Origin: Octadecabacter temperatus
GTDB lineage: Bacteria; Pseudomonadota; Alphaproteobacteria; Rhodobacterales; Rhodobacteraceae
DNA length: 64,000 bases
Reading direction: 5' to 3'
Assembly: GCF_001187845.1 (NCBI RefSeq)
Contig: NZ_CP012160.1
Span: 1,860,001 to 1,924,000 of the forward strand
Under the pieces are notes generated by a model that saw only the letters and a program-made list of their open reading frames with translations, made no database searches and had not been told where the DNA came from. Positions 8,884 to 15,655 of the stretch are shown piece after piece; the first letter of the stretch is position 1; every line of letters begins with the position of its first letter. The position numbers and the translations under genes were made by a program.

Positions 8884-8912
8884 AAAGCGTCCCGTTTCAG
8901 TCGGGGCGCTTT
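8884..8912 (+). terminator. Hairpin between the two DUF2852 genes
   Basis: An 11-bp stem (AAAGCGTCCCG with CGGGGCGCTTT, one wobble) and a 7-nt loop, directly after the first DUF2852 stop codon. The T-tract is only the TTT within the stem end, so it may attenuate or stabilise mRNA rather than stop transcription completely. Confidence 0.5.
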
Positions 8913-8942
8913 CACCAATCAAATAATAGGGGACACAGAACC

Positions 8943-9392
8943 ATGACGATGACGGCCCACACCCATTTCACGAACGATACACATACCGACACCGCGCAGC
9001 CGGAAATGCACATTGCGGTGCAAATCATTGCCACGCTGACATTCGCGGCCTTCGCCATTCCCGTCACAATCGTTGCGCTGAACGTCTTTTGGCCTGCTGG
9101 TATTGTGATTGCGATGATGCTGGCGTGGCGCGGTGGGTTTGCCCCGACGGGCCGCCCGTCCCCTGCCCCGCGCGATCTGGACGAGGCTGTGAAATCCCTC
9201 ATGCCAACAACGGCACAGAAAAGCAGCGGCAACGCGAGCTTTGATGCCTATCGCAGCGATATGATCAATCGCTTGGAAACCGAACAGCAGAACTTTGAAG
9301 GCTTCCTGACGCGCCTGCGGACGGCCAAGGACCAATCAGAGTTTGACGACTTCATGGATGACCGCGCTGCGCGACTAGACGCAGACAGCTAA
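8943..9392 (+). CDS. DUF2852 family membrane protein (second of two)
   Basis: A 149-residue paralogue of the preceding gene. One or two membrane helices span about residues 20-60 (VQIIATLTFAAFAIPVTIVALNVFWPAGIVIAMMLAW). The C-terminal half (SSGNASFDAYRSDMINRLETE to QSEFDDFMDDRAARL) matches the neighbour's at most positions, while the N-terminal 25 residues differ completely and are rich in His and Thr. Its role is unknown. The pattern is a tandem duplication in which the cytosolic tail is constrained and the N-terminus diverged. Confidence 0.8.
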   Translation: MTMTAHTHFTNDTHTDTAQPEMHIAVQIIATLTFAAFAIPVTIVALNVFWPAGIVIAMMLAWRGGFAPTGRPSPAPRDLDEAVKSLMPTTAQKSSGNASFDAYRSDMINRLETEQQNFEGFLTRLRTAKDQSEFDDFMDDRAARLDADS

Positions 9393-9401
9393 ACGTCCCC
9401 C

Positions 9402-9431
9402 TTGGCGCAGGCCCATCCCTGTCTGCGCCAA
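9402..9431 (+). terminator. Hairpin TTGGCGCAG/CTGCGCCAA after the DUF2852 pair
   Basis: A perfect 9-bp stem with a 12-nt loop just past the stop codon of the second DUF2852 gene. No T-run follows, but a second GC-rich hairpin comes 5 nt later; together they could act as a terminator or 3' stabiliser. Confidence 0.5.
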
Positions 9432-9436
9432 CCTTA

Positions 9437-9468
9437 GGCCGGCCGCTTATCCCAACCAGCGGCCGGCC
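9437..9468 (+). terminator. Second GC-rich hairpin GGCCGGCCGCT/AGCGGCCGGCC
   Basis: A perfect 11-bp stem with a 10-nt loop, the second of two consecutive hairpins between the DUF2852 pair and bpt. It lacks a T-tract, so intrinsic termination is uncertain. Confidence 0.5.
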
Positions 9469-9572
9469 ACTTTGAACGCCACCAATGACGTTTAAATCAC
9501 CCATAAATCGCGGGTTGTGGCGAGGGGCGCGTGTTTGTTACGCTACCGTCAACACAAACCGTCAGAGTTCCG

Positions 9573-10412
9573 ATGCGTCATAGTTTGCCCATTGCGCCAC
9601 AGTTTTATGTGACAGCCCCCCAGCCCTGCCCCTATTTGGCAGACCGGATGGAGCGTAAGCTGTTCACAGCGCTGCAAGGCGACGCAGCTGAACAGTTGAA
9701 TAATTCACTTTCCAAGCAAGGCTTTCGTCGCTCGCAAAACGTGCTGTACCGCCCGTCTTGTGCAGATTGCGCTGCCTGTCTTTCGGCCCGCATCAAGGTG
9801 GCTGATTTCGCCCCGTCCAAAAGTCAAAAACGCGTGTTGAAACGAAACACGGACCTAACCCGCAGTGCGTCCTCGCCTTGGGCGACTGAGGCGCAGTATG
9901 CCCTGTTTCGCGACTACCTTGATAGCCGCCACGCAACAGGTGGCATGGCTGATATGGACCTGTTTGAATTTGCTGCGATGGTTGAAGAAACACCGATCCG
10001 CACCCGCCTGATCGAATACCGTTCGGCCCATGCGGAAGCGACGATTGTGAACGACCCATACGAGGGGTTGCGCGCTGTCAGCCTGACGGATGTCTTGGAT
10101 GACGGGTTGTCGATGGTCTACTCCTTCTTTGACCCCGAGTTGATGAAGTCCTCAGTCGGCACATACCTAATCCTCGATCACATCCAAATCGCCCGCGAAC
10201 TTGAGCTGCCTTATGTTTACTTGGGCTACTGGGTCCCTGGATCTGACAAGATGGGCTACAAGGCGAATTTCAAAGGCGTTGAGATTTATCGCGACGGCAA
10301 CTGGCAGACGTTGACCGATCCGGATGACTATTCCGCGGACACTGGCCCGCTTGCCGTTCCGCCAATCGCAGAGCAAGTGGCGCGGATAACCTTACCGGGC
10401 GGCGAAAGCTAA
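9573..10412 (+). CDS. bpt: Aspartate/glutamate leucyltransferase (bacterial N-end rule)
   Basis: Transfers leucine from Leu-tRNA to proteins with N-terminal Asp or Glu, marking them for ClpAP degradation. At 279 residues it has the normal size of Bpt/ATE1-like enzymes. Motifs: [43 protein letters not shown] with its cysteine cluster, the FFDPEL strand, GTYLILDHI, and [20 protein letters not shown]. The start at 9573 gives the family N-terminus ([14 protein letters not shown]); an upstream in-frame extension of 14 residues looks non-coding. It is a single gene, converging on the dctM operon. Confidence 0.92.
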   Translation: MRHSLPIAPQFYVTAPQPCPYLADRMERKLFTALQGDAAEQLNNSLSKQGFRRSQNVLYRPSCADCAACLSARIKVADFAPSKSQKRVLKRNTDLTRSASSPWATEAQYALFRDYLDSRHATGGMADMDLFEFAAMVEETPIRTRLIEYRSAHAEATIVNDPYEGLRAVSLTDVLDDGLSMVYSFFDPELMKSSVGTYLILDHIQIARELELPYVYLGYWVPGSDKMGYKANFKGVEIYRDGNWQTLTDPDDYSADTGPLAVPPIAEQVARITLPGGES

Positions 10413-10460
10413 TCAGCCTTTAGCCCGTTATGGGCGACCCTTACAGGGATCCGGAAACGT

Positions 10461-10490
10461 AAAAGGGCGACCCGATTGGGCCGCCCTCTT
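10461..10490 (-). terminator. Terminator of the dctPQM operon
   Basis: On the minus strand a GGGCGGCCCAATCGGGTCGCCC structure (nested GGGCG/CGCCC and CCC/GGG pairs) is followed by TTTTA, about 30 nt past the dctM stop codon. This fits an intrinsic terminator. Confidence 0.7.
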
Positions 10491-10514
10491 TAATAATCTG
10501 TGATCGCTTGCCTG

Positions 10515-12866
10515 TTATTTCAACAGGTTCGGCACAATCGTTACGATCGCTGGGAACAGCGCCAAAATGAGAAGCCCAACAACTTGGATCACCACAAACG
10601 GCAGCACGCCGCGGTAGATATGCCCTGTCGTGACTTCTGGCGGCGCGACACCACGCAGATAGAACAGCGCAAACCCGAATGGTGGCGTCAGGAAGGACGT
10701 CTGCAAGTTCACTGCGACCATGATCGTGACCCACTTTGGATCGAACGTACCGCCGTAAATAACGGGGCCAACAATCGGGATCACGATGTAAATGATCTCA
10801 AGGAAGTCGAGAACGAAACCCAGAATGAACAGCACCAGCATAACGATCAGGAACACGGTCCATTCTTCGTCAAAGCTGCGCAGGAACTGCTGGATGTAAT
10901 GCTCACCCCCGAAGGAAATCACCACGAGGTTCAGCAATTGCGAACCGATGAGGATGGTGAACACCATACTCGTTACCTTGGCCGTTTCGCGCACGACAGG
11001 CGTTAGAACGCCACCAAGCCACAGAACGGCACAGGCGTAGAACAGGCCAAACATCGAGAACAGGAACATCGAGAACGCAAAGATAAAGGCGATGTAGTTT
11101 TCAAACGCCACATCTTCTTGTCCGATGCGCATGTCAAAGTTCACGCCAACGATCAGCATCAACATCACAGCGCCGGTAGCCAGCAAGATTATCTTGCCCG
11201 ACTTTTCCTGATCCGCCAGCTTGCGATAGGCCGCAAGCATGATCGCACCACCTGCCCCAAGCGCCGCAGCCGGTGTCGGGTTGGTAATCCCGCCAAGGAT
11301 CGAGCCAAGAACAGCAACGATCAACACCAATGGCGGGAACACAACGCGTAACAGATCATTCTTGGCCAGACGCGCGAAGGCAGGCTTCATGGTCCACAGA
11401 ACCAACAACAGCGGCAATATGATGATCAAGACTGCCACCCCCGGAGAGGTGAGCGGGCTAATCATCAAGATATCGGCAAGCAGGATTAACAAAACCCCAA
11501 CGGCGCCGATCAACAATGGCGCCGGATTAGCGCTCGGAGATACACCGCGCGCGGTTGTCAGGATCAGTCCAAGCACCAAGGCCAAGATCGCCATGCCCAT
11601 GCCAATCACAGGAGCATCCGCAACTTTTTCGACCAAAAGCGCGGCGCGTTCTTCATCGCTAAGCGCGCGGGCTTGTTCGGCACCACCGGTCGCTTCGATG
11701 GCAGCTTGTTCCGCCACCGCGATGTTCCATGCTTCTTCACCGTGCAGTTCTTGCATGGACGCTGCGCATTCTGGTGACACATTGGTCCGCAGGCTGGCAG
11801 ATTTCGTCGCATCCGAGAAGCTGTCTACGATCACAGACTGGCTGCCCACAACGCCAAGGTTCATCAAGAACACCAGCAAGATGATCAAACCACCTGGTAT
11901 CGCAAGGAACCACGTAAGGCCCTCACCCCGTGTGATCGGCTCGCCGTTGGACGCGCCCATTTCTACGGCAGGTGCTTTGCTTGGGTTCAGCAGTGCGTAG
12001 CAGAATGCGTAGCCCGCATAGAGCATCGCCAAAAGGACACCAGGTAACAGCGCCGCTTGGAACAATGTCCCAACGGATAGAACCGCCGGTGAACCAAGGT
12101 AGGTCAACGCATCCGTACAACCCGCCAAAACAGCGCGGTCTTCTTGCGCCGCGGAATAAAGATCCCCCGCCAAAGTGCCGAGTAGAACAATCACGATCGA
12201 CGGTGGGATAATCTGTCCCAGCGTACCGGACGCAGCGATCACACCCGTTGCGAGTTCTTTAGAGTATCCAGCCCGCAACATTGTCGGCAAGGACAACAGG
12301 CCCATCGTCACAACCGTCGCGCCAACGATGCCCGTAGAGGCCGCGAGAAACGCGCCCACAACAACAACGGACACAGCCAGACCACCTGGCAAACCGCCAA
12401 AAATGCGGCTCATCGTGGTCAGAAGGTCGTCGGCAATTTTGGAGCGTTCCAGCGTGATGCCCATCAACACGAACATCGCCACAGCAAGCAGCGTTTCAAT
12501 GGATTGCCCCGCCAAAACGCGTTCGTTCATGCGGTTCACAACGAAAGACACGTTGCGGTCCATCGCGGTTTCCCAACCGCCTTTGAACACGGCCTCGCTG
12601 ATGCGCGGTAAGTCAGGGTATCGGAAGACCGATATCGTGTCCTGCTTGATGCCTTCTGCCACAAGCGCTGCAAATTCTGCCGAGCTGGTGTCGATCGCTT
12701 GGTGGATCAGGTAGCCGCCGCTATCCAGCGCCGCGATGATCCCGAAGGAAATGATCCCTGCCCCACCAATGGCAAACGCCACCGGAAAGCCGGACAAGAT
12801 ACCTGCGAATAAACACAGGAATACAATGATGAGGCCGACTTCTACGCCGTCTAATCCAAAAAACAT
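10515..12866 (-). CDS. dctM: TRAP transporter large permease subunit (extended DctM)
   Basis: The ion-coupled membrane subunit of a TRAP transporter. Typical DctM proteins have about 430 residues with 12 helices; this one has 783. The N-terminal and C-terminal thirds are recognisable DctM sequence (MGITLERSKIADDLL, GTLGQIIPPSIVIVLLG; then AAALGAGGAIML and VIVGPVIYGGTFDPKWV). The middle contains extra hydrophobic helices and a charged, probably extracytoplasmic insert (about residues 350-430, including AAIEATGGAEQARALSDEE). The start ATG shares a base with the dctQ stop (TGATG). As I recall, enlarged DctM proteins of this type occur with TakP-like binding proteins. Confidence 0.9.
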   Translation of the reverse strand: MFFGLDGVEVGLIIVFLCLFAGILSGFPVAFAIGGAGIISFGIIAALDSGGYLIHQAIDTSSAEFAALVAEGIKQDTISVFRYPDLPRISEAVFKGGWETAMDRNVSFVVNRMNERVLAGQSIETLLAVAMFVLMGITLERSKIADDLLTTMSRIFGGLPGGLAVSVVVVGAFLAASTGIVGATVVTMGLLSLPTMLRAGYSKELATGVIAASGTLGQIIPPSIVIVLLGTLAGDLYSAAQEDRAVLAGCTDALTYLGSPAVLSVGTLFQAALLPGVLLAMLYAGYAFCYALLNPSKAPAVEMGASNGEPITRGEGLTWFLAIPGGLIILLVFLMNLGVVGSQSVIVDSFSDATKSASLRTNVSPECAASMQELHGEEAWNIAVAEQAAIEATGGAEQARALSDEERAALLVEKVADAPVIGMGMAILALVLGLILTTARGVSPSANPAPLLIGAVGVLLILLADILMISPLTSPGVAVLIIILPLLLVLWTMKPAFARLAKNDLLRVVFPPLVLIVAVLGSILGGITNPTPAAALGAGGAIMLAAYRKLADQEKSGKIILLATGAVMLMLIVGVNFDMRIGQEDVAFENYIAFIFAFSMFLFSMFGLFYACAVLWLGGVLTPVVRETAKVTSMVFTILIGSQLLNLVVISFGGEHYIQQFLRSFDEEWTVFLIVMLVLFILGFVLDFLEIIYIVIPIVGPVIYGGTFDPKWVTIMVAVNLQTSFLTPPFGFALFYLRGVAPPEVTTGHIYRGVLPFVVIQVVGLLILALFPAIVTIVPNLLK

Positions 12867-13915
12867 CAGTGTGTTCCCTCGTATGCTTCTTCGCCTTCGC
12901 CGAGGCTGTCTTTGTCGATATGTTTGCCAATGCTTTCCTCGCCCTCAACCAGTTCCAGATAGGAGCGGTAGAAGAACGCGACGGCCTGCAACATCACCAA
13001 TGCGGTAAACGTCACCAGCAGCACCTTGAACAAGAAATAGGCGTTGAACCCGTTCGGGCTGAACCCAATGGTTTCTACGTTCCAACGCAGCGCACGCGCC
13101 TTGTTGACCAGTCGATCCAGACTGTCGGACGCAGACGGATTGGGGACGACCAGATGGCGCCACATGAAGTACCAGCCATACATCCAAATCAGCACGGCCG
13201 CAGGGACCATGAAAATGATCGAACCGATCATGTCGATAATGCGCTTAGTGCGGTGGCCCACTGCGGAATACACCAGATCGACCCGCACATGACCGCCCTG
13301 CACGAACGTGTAGGTCACGCACATACAAACGATCAAAGCGTTGTAAAACTTCAGCGATTCAGCCCACCAGCTGACGTCATGGGTCATCGACATGCCGAAC
13401 CCCAAAGACAGTTCAGACACGGCAAAAACGCGCTGCATAAAGATGATGATGATCTGGACCAGCACCATCATCAGCCCTGCCCATGCAAACGTGCGCCCGA
13501 CCGTATTGGCGACCCACTCCATCCCTATCACACAGCCCCACATGAAGGGGCGGTAGAAAAACGCAACCGCCGTGACGACGAGGAAGATCGTAAAGAAAGC
13601 AAAGAAGAGCTCGGTCGAGCCCCCATAATAGATGAACTTCATCAAGGACACTTTGTCCTCGGTCGTGTTGCCCCAGCTTAGCCAGTCAAGCCAGACGTTT
13701 GGATGGCTGACGGCATAGGCGATGTTGTAAAATGCTTCGATGATGTTGGCGAATACCCAGAGAAGGCTATTCCAAATCGCACCGATAAATGTCTCAGCGG
13801 GGAGAATGGGATCGGCATCCTCAGGAACATTTCCCTGCAGCCGCTCAAACCAAACCGTGAACCCGTTCTCATAGGATGACCAGAATTTCCCTGCTTCTGC
13901 AGCGTCTTCTTCCAT
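12866..13915 (-). CDS. dctQ: TRAP transporter small permease subunit (extended DctQ)
   Basis: The small membrane subunit that partners DctM. Ordinary DctQ proteins have about 160-200 residues and four helices; this has 349. The DctQ core is in the middle (WVANTVGRTFAWAGLMMVLVQIIIIF, ALIVCMCVTYTFVQGGHVRVDLVY, RTKRIIDMIGSIIF). It is preceded by about 120 residues with two additional hydrophobic segments and followed by a helix and an acidic tail. The ATG at 13915 is chosen because GGGGGA precedes it; a TTG four codons upstream is possible. It is translationally coupled to dctM. Confidence 0.88.
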   Translation of the reverse strand: MEEDAAEAGKFWSSYENGFTVWFERLQGNVPEDADPILPAETFIGAIWNSLLWVFANIIEAFYNIAYAVSHPNVWLDWLSWGNTTEDKVSLMKFIYYGGSTELFFAFFTIFLVVTAVAFFYRPFMWGCVIGMEWVANTVGRTFAWAGLMMVLVQIIIIFMQRVFAVSELSLGFGMSMTHDVSWWAESLKFYNALIVCMCVTYTFVQGGHVRVDLVYSAVGHRTKRIIDMIGSIIFMVPAAVLIWMYGWYFMWRHLVVPNPSASDSLDRLVNKARALRWNVETIGFSPNGFNAYFLFKVLLVTFTALVMLQAVAFFYRSYLELVEGEESIGKHIDKDSLGEGEEAYEGTH

Positions 13916-13966
13916 GGTTTCCCCCAAAATTCATTTGTTGTGATGTTGTGCCCAAACAAAGGGCCG

Positions 13967-14006
13967 TTTGCACATGGCCCCGCCGAAAACGACGGGGCCA
14001 TGCAAA
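13967..14006 (-). terminator. Intercistronic hairpin between dctP and dctQ
   Basis: A 14-bp stem with a 2-nt bulge (TTTGCA/TGCAAA plus TGGCCCCG/CGGGGCCA) and a 10-nt loop, about 30 nt past the dctP stop codon. No T-run follows on the minus strand. This is the pattern of mRNA-stabilising or attenuating hairpins that let binding-protein genes be expressed above the membrane subunits. Confidence 0.6.
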
Positions 14007-14036
14007 TTAGATCAGGTCGAACCCAATCAAGCCGAA

Positions 14037-15119
14037 TTAGCCGCGTACACGGCCACGCTGTGATGTGAACACATCGTCAGACACGGATGTCCAAGAGTAC
14101 ACTTCATTGACCGCTTTTTCTTGGCTTGCACGGATACGCGCAAACAGCTCGTCGTCCATGAACTCGTCAAGCGCACCAGAAGCCGCTTCGCCGAACGCAT
14201 CCCAGATCTCGTCAGAGAATTCCAAGACCTTAACACCCTGTGCTTTAAGACGCTCAAGCGCTGCACCGTTGTTGTAGTTGGACTGGGACAAGGACCACTG
14301 GTGTGTCGCCGCTGCCGCTGTTTCGATGATGGACTGGTGTGTGCCAGACAGCTCGTTGAACACGTCAAGGTTTGTTGCACAGCAAAGTGCGGAACCTGGC
14401 TCGTGCATACCACCTGTGTAGTAGAACTCACAGATTTCTTGGAAGCCGAGGCGTTCATCAGCGAATGGACCAATCCACTCAGCACCGTCAATCGCACCGG
14501 ACGCAAGCGCCTGATAGACTTCGCCACCTGGAAGGTTCTGAACGGACGCACCTGTGCGGCCCAGCGCAAGACCACCAAGGCCTGGCATACGGAACTTCAG
14601 ACCCTGAAGGTCAGCTGCGGAGTTGATTTCTTTGTTGAACCAACCACCTGGCTGGTGACCTGTGTTACCAGCAAGGAAAGATTTCAAGCCAAAGATTTCG
14701 CCAAGCTCGTCGTGCAGTTCGCGACCGCCACCGTGGTAGTACCAGCTGGCCATTTCGCCACCAGTTGCACCGAATGGAACAGCTGTGAAGAAGTAGTAAC
14801 CTGGGTGCTGACCACCGAAGTAGTAGTCTGCAGAGTGGTACATGTCAGCCTGACCGGAAGACACAGCATCAAACACTTCGAACGCGCCAACGAGCTGGCC
14901 CGCTGATTTCTTTTCGATCGTCAAAGATCCGTCGCCCATTTTGTTGACCAGTTCGATCATCTTTTCAGCAGCGTCATCAAAGACCGCAAAGCCGTCAGGA
15001 ACGGACGTAACCATAGTGAGCGTGCGGTTGCCTTGCGCATAGGCCGGTGCGGCTAGCGTGGTCGCAGCTGCGGCCGTGCCGCCAAGTGCAGAGTTCTTTA
15101 GAAATGAACGACGATCCAT
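14037..15119 (-). CDS. dctP: TRAP transporter solute-binding protein, TakP-like (DctP family)
   Basis: A 360-residue periplasmic binding protein exported folded by the Tat pathway: MDRRSFLKN twin-arginine motif, hydrophobic core, AYAQ cleavage site. The mature part has DctP features and closely resembles, from memory, the TakP alpha-keto acid subgroup: SWYYHGGG, GNTGHQPGGWFNKEIN, ADLQGLKFR with the conserved arginine, GGEVYQALASGAIDGAEWIGP and DERLGF. A 2-oxo acid or related organic anion is therefore a reasonable substrate guess. GGGAGG precedes the ATG. It is first in a dctP-dctQ-dctM operon. Confidence 0.92.
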   Translation of the reverse strand: MDRRSFLKNSALGGTAAAATTLAAPAYAQGNRTLTMVTSVPDGFAVFDDAAEKMIELVNKMGDGSLTIEKKSAGQLVGAFEVFDAVSSGQADMYHSADYYFGGQHPGYYFFTAVPFGATGGEMASWYYHGGGRELHDELGEIFGLKSFLAGNTGHQPGGWFNKEINSAADLQGLKFRMPGLGGLALGRTGASVQNLPGGEVYQALASGAIDGAEWIGPFADERLGFQEICEFYYTGGMHEPGSALCCATNLDVFNELSGTHQSIIETAAAATHQWSLSQSNYNNGAALERLKAQGVKVLEFSDEIWDAFGEAASGALDEFMDDELFARIRASQEKAVNEVYSWTSVSDDVFTSQRGRVRG

Positions 15120-15451
15120 ATAGTATTTCCTCCCATGGAATTTATCGCCAACCTCCATTCGAAAGGTCGACGGATCGTTTAAGTGGGCAGACGTTAGCAA
15201 CTCAACTTCAGTTGGGAAAGGCTTTCCACAGTCTATTTTTTAAAAATTGTAAAATTTTCTTACCAATTCACCCCAAACCCAGCAACTACAGACACTTCGC
15301 CCCTGAAAATACCTGCTTTTAGCCGTACCGCCCGCCCATCAAAACTTCGATTCGGAACGACCCGCTGAGGACAGATACAGCTCACCCAAATGGCCCCTTT
15401 AATAAAGTTGCGAAAAAACACCCTCAAACGACATTTTTGCGATTCCGACTG
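15120..15451. other. Intergenic region between dctP and the ilv promoter
   Basis: About 330 bases with no convincing gene. The part next to dctP should hold its promoter. An AT-rich stretch (TTTTTTAAAAATTGTAAAATTTTC, near 15235-15260) stands out from the surrounding GC content and could be a promoter UP element or protein-binding site. Open frames here lack ribosome-binding sites and protein-like composition. Confidence 0.5.
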
Positions 15452-15480
15452 TTGACCCCTTATGAAAGCAAAGGCATAAA
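15452..15480 (+). promoter_or_regulatory. Sigma-70-type promoter of the ilv leader
   Basis: TTGACC (-35) and CATAAA (-10) separated by 17 bp, placing transcription start near 15487, about 20 nt before the leader-peptide start codon. Good spacing and position support it. Confidence 0.6.
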
Positions 15481-15506
15481 CACCCAAACGCAAAAGGAGA
15501 CTTCGA

Positions 15507-15554
15507 ATGCTTAGCATTCTTCTAGTGGTGGATGAGACGCGCATGGGCCGGTAA
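15507..15554 (+). CDS. ilvB leader peptide (branched-chain amino acid attenuator)
   Basis: A 15-codon open frame encoding MLSILLVVDETRMGR, with AAAGGAGA 6 nt upstream. Five of residues 4-8 (I, L, L, V, V), plus L2, are branched-chain amino acids, the end products of the enzyme encoded downstream. It is followed by a mutually exclusive antiterminator/terminator pair ahead of ilvB. A ribosome stalled on the Leu-Leu-Val-Val codons would leave the antiterminator arm at 15539-15547 free; a ribosome reaching the stop codon would cover it. This is the classic arrangement of transcription attenuation. Confidence 0.85.
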   Translation: MLSILLVVDETRMGR

Positions 15555-15584
15555 CGGTTGACCATATTGGTTCCCATGCGCCTC
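15534..15584 (+). promoter_or_regulatory. Antiterminator stem of the ilv attenuator
   Basis: GCGCATGGG (15539-15547, inside the end of the leader frame) pairs perfectly with CCCATGCGC (15573-15581); GAG at 15534-15536 can extend it to CTC at 15582-15584 across a 2-nt bulge. The 3' arm overlaps the first five bases of the terminator stem, so both cannot form together. Confidence 0.7.
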
Positions 15585-15605
15585 CGAATTTTCGGGGGCT
15601 TTTTT
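15580..15605 (+). terminator. Rho-independent attenuator terminator before ilvB
   Basis: The stem GCCTCCGA/TCGGGGGC (8 bp, one wobble), loop ATTT, is followed by six T residues. It ends about 50 nt before the ilvB start codon and within the ilv leader, so it is conditional termination rather than the end of an operon. Confidence 0.85.
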
Positions 15606-15655
15606 ATGCGATACAGAAATAACGACGACAACGCTGAAACAAGGAAACAAAGACA

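Noticed and set aside
14121..14906. 261-codon plus-strand frame across dctP
   Set aside because: Antisense to a Tat-exported binding protein with clear family motifs; translation has no recognisable domain.
15260..15631. 123-codon minus-strand frame between dctP and ilvB
   Set aside because: It spans the ilv promoter, leader peptide and terminator; its translation is Arg-rich and without any domain.
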